A stretch of DNA of 13,686 bases from WHTB01 sp050699035 (GTDB lineage: Bacteria > Actinomycetota > Actinomycetes > Propionibacteriales > Nocardioidaceae): assembly GCA_050699035.1 (NCBI GenBank), contig JBOHDE010000097.1, positions 1 to 13,686 on the forward strand, given 5' to 3'. The notes beneath the pieces were generated by a model that saw only the letters and a program-made list of their open reading frames with translations, was not told where the DNA came from and did no database searches. The stretch's first letter is position 1, and every line of letters begins with the position of its first letter. Below are positions 13,536 through 13,686 of this stretch, one piece after another. Made by a program: the position numbers and the translations under genes.

Positions 13536-13686
13536 ATGACTGAAGCCGACCATCACCACCACCACCACCACCACCACGGGACGGACGAGCGCTGGCTGGC
13601 CGCCGTCCTGCCGTTCGTCCGCGACCACCTGCCACCGGCGCCGGCGCGGGTGCTGGAGATCGGTTGCGGACCGCTCGGCGGGTTCG
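13536..13686 (+). CDS. SAM-dependent methyltransferase with N-terminal nine-histidine tract, 3' end cut by window edge
   Basis: ATG 13536, preceded by AGAGGA with a 5-nt gap, opens MTEAD, then nine consecutive histidines (residues 6-14), then GTDERWLAAVLPFVRDHL and VLEIGCGPLGG near the right edge. The last is methyltransferase motif I (hhE/DhGCG), the SAM-binding loop. Fifty codons are visible, so subclass and substrate cannot be given. The natural poly-His run could bind Ni, Zn or Cu or be a neutral CAC-repeat expansion. Upstream lie two copies of a 32-bp palindrome that could control this gene. Confidence 0.8.
   Translation, partial: MTEADHHHHHHHHHGTDERWLAAVLPFVRDHLPPAPARVLEIGCGPLGGF

Overview
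The window is GC-rich DNA with strong GC3 bias, frequent GTG/TTG starts, purine-rich Shine-Dalgarno (SD) sequences and short ATGA/GTGA overlaps between genes. This fits a high-GC actinobacterium; a Nocardioides-like member of the Propionibacteriales is my guess from gene content, not a proven assignment. No rRNA, tRNA, phage, transposase or CRISPR array is visible. It reads as chromosomal metabolic and housekeeping DNA with several intergenic palindromic repeats.

Left block (1-2609, minus strand): an operon of a MatC-like dicarboxylate carrier, a gamma-carbonic-anhydrase-family protein and a crotonase-fold (enoyl-CoA hydratase/isomerase) protein cut by the left edge. Between the last two lies a 25-codon tail of a class III (CaiB/BaiF) CoA-transferase with the rest of the gene missing. 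The crotonase lacks both textbook catalytic glutamates.

Divergent control region (2610-2806): three palindromes sit almost end to end, including a CRP/GlxR-like site and an IclR-style TTCC/GGAA palindrome over the likely -10 of the carrier operon.

Central block (2807-7641, plus strand): a class V PLP aminotransferase (serine/alanine-glyoxylate type), a 967-residue FAD plus 4Fe-4S 2-hydroxyacid dehydrogenase and a haloacid-dehalogenase-like HAD hydrolase. Together they suggest 2-hydroxyacid/glycolate to 2-oxoacid/glyoxylate to amino acid chemistry, with the divergent carrier possibly supplying substrate. A 57-bp imperfect inverted repeat containing a 14-bp tandem duplication lies between the first two genes; removing one duplicate would put the coupled ATG in frame with the dehydrogenase.

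Convergent gap (7642-7885): nested repeats, namely three copies of a 24-bp unit (one inverted relative to the other two), a perfect 20-bp palindrome and a hairpin/tandem repeat.

Right block: on the minus strand (12032 down to 7886), a small membrane protein, a bacterial PH-domain membrane protein, a MarR regulator, a TPR-LuxR regulator and an FAD/NAD(P) monooxygenase-like flavoprotein. Plus-strand genes diverge from 12033-12353: a possible 18-residue leader ORF, a two-domain GNAT acetyltransferase, a GC-rich hairpin, two copies of a 32-bp palindrome, and the start of a methyltransferase with nine consecutive N-terminal histidines, cut by the right edge.
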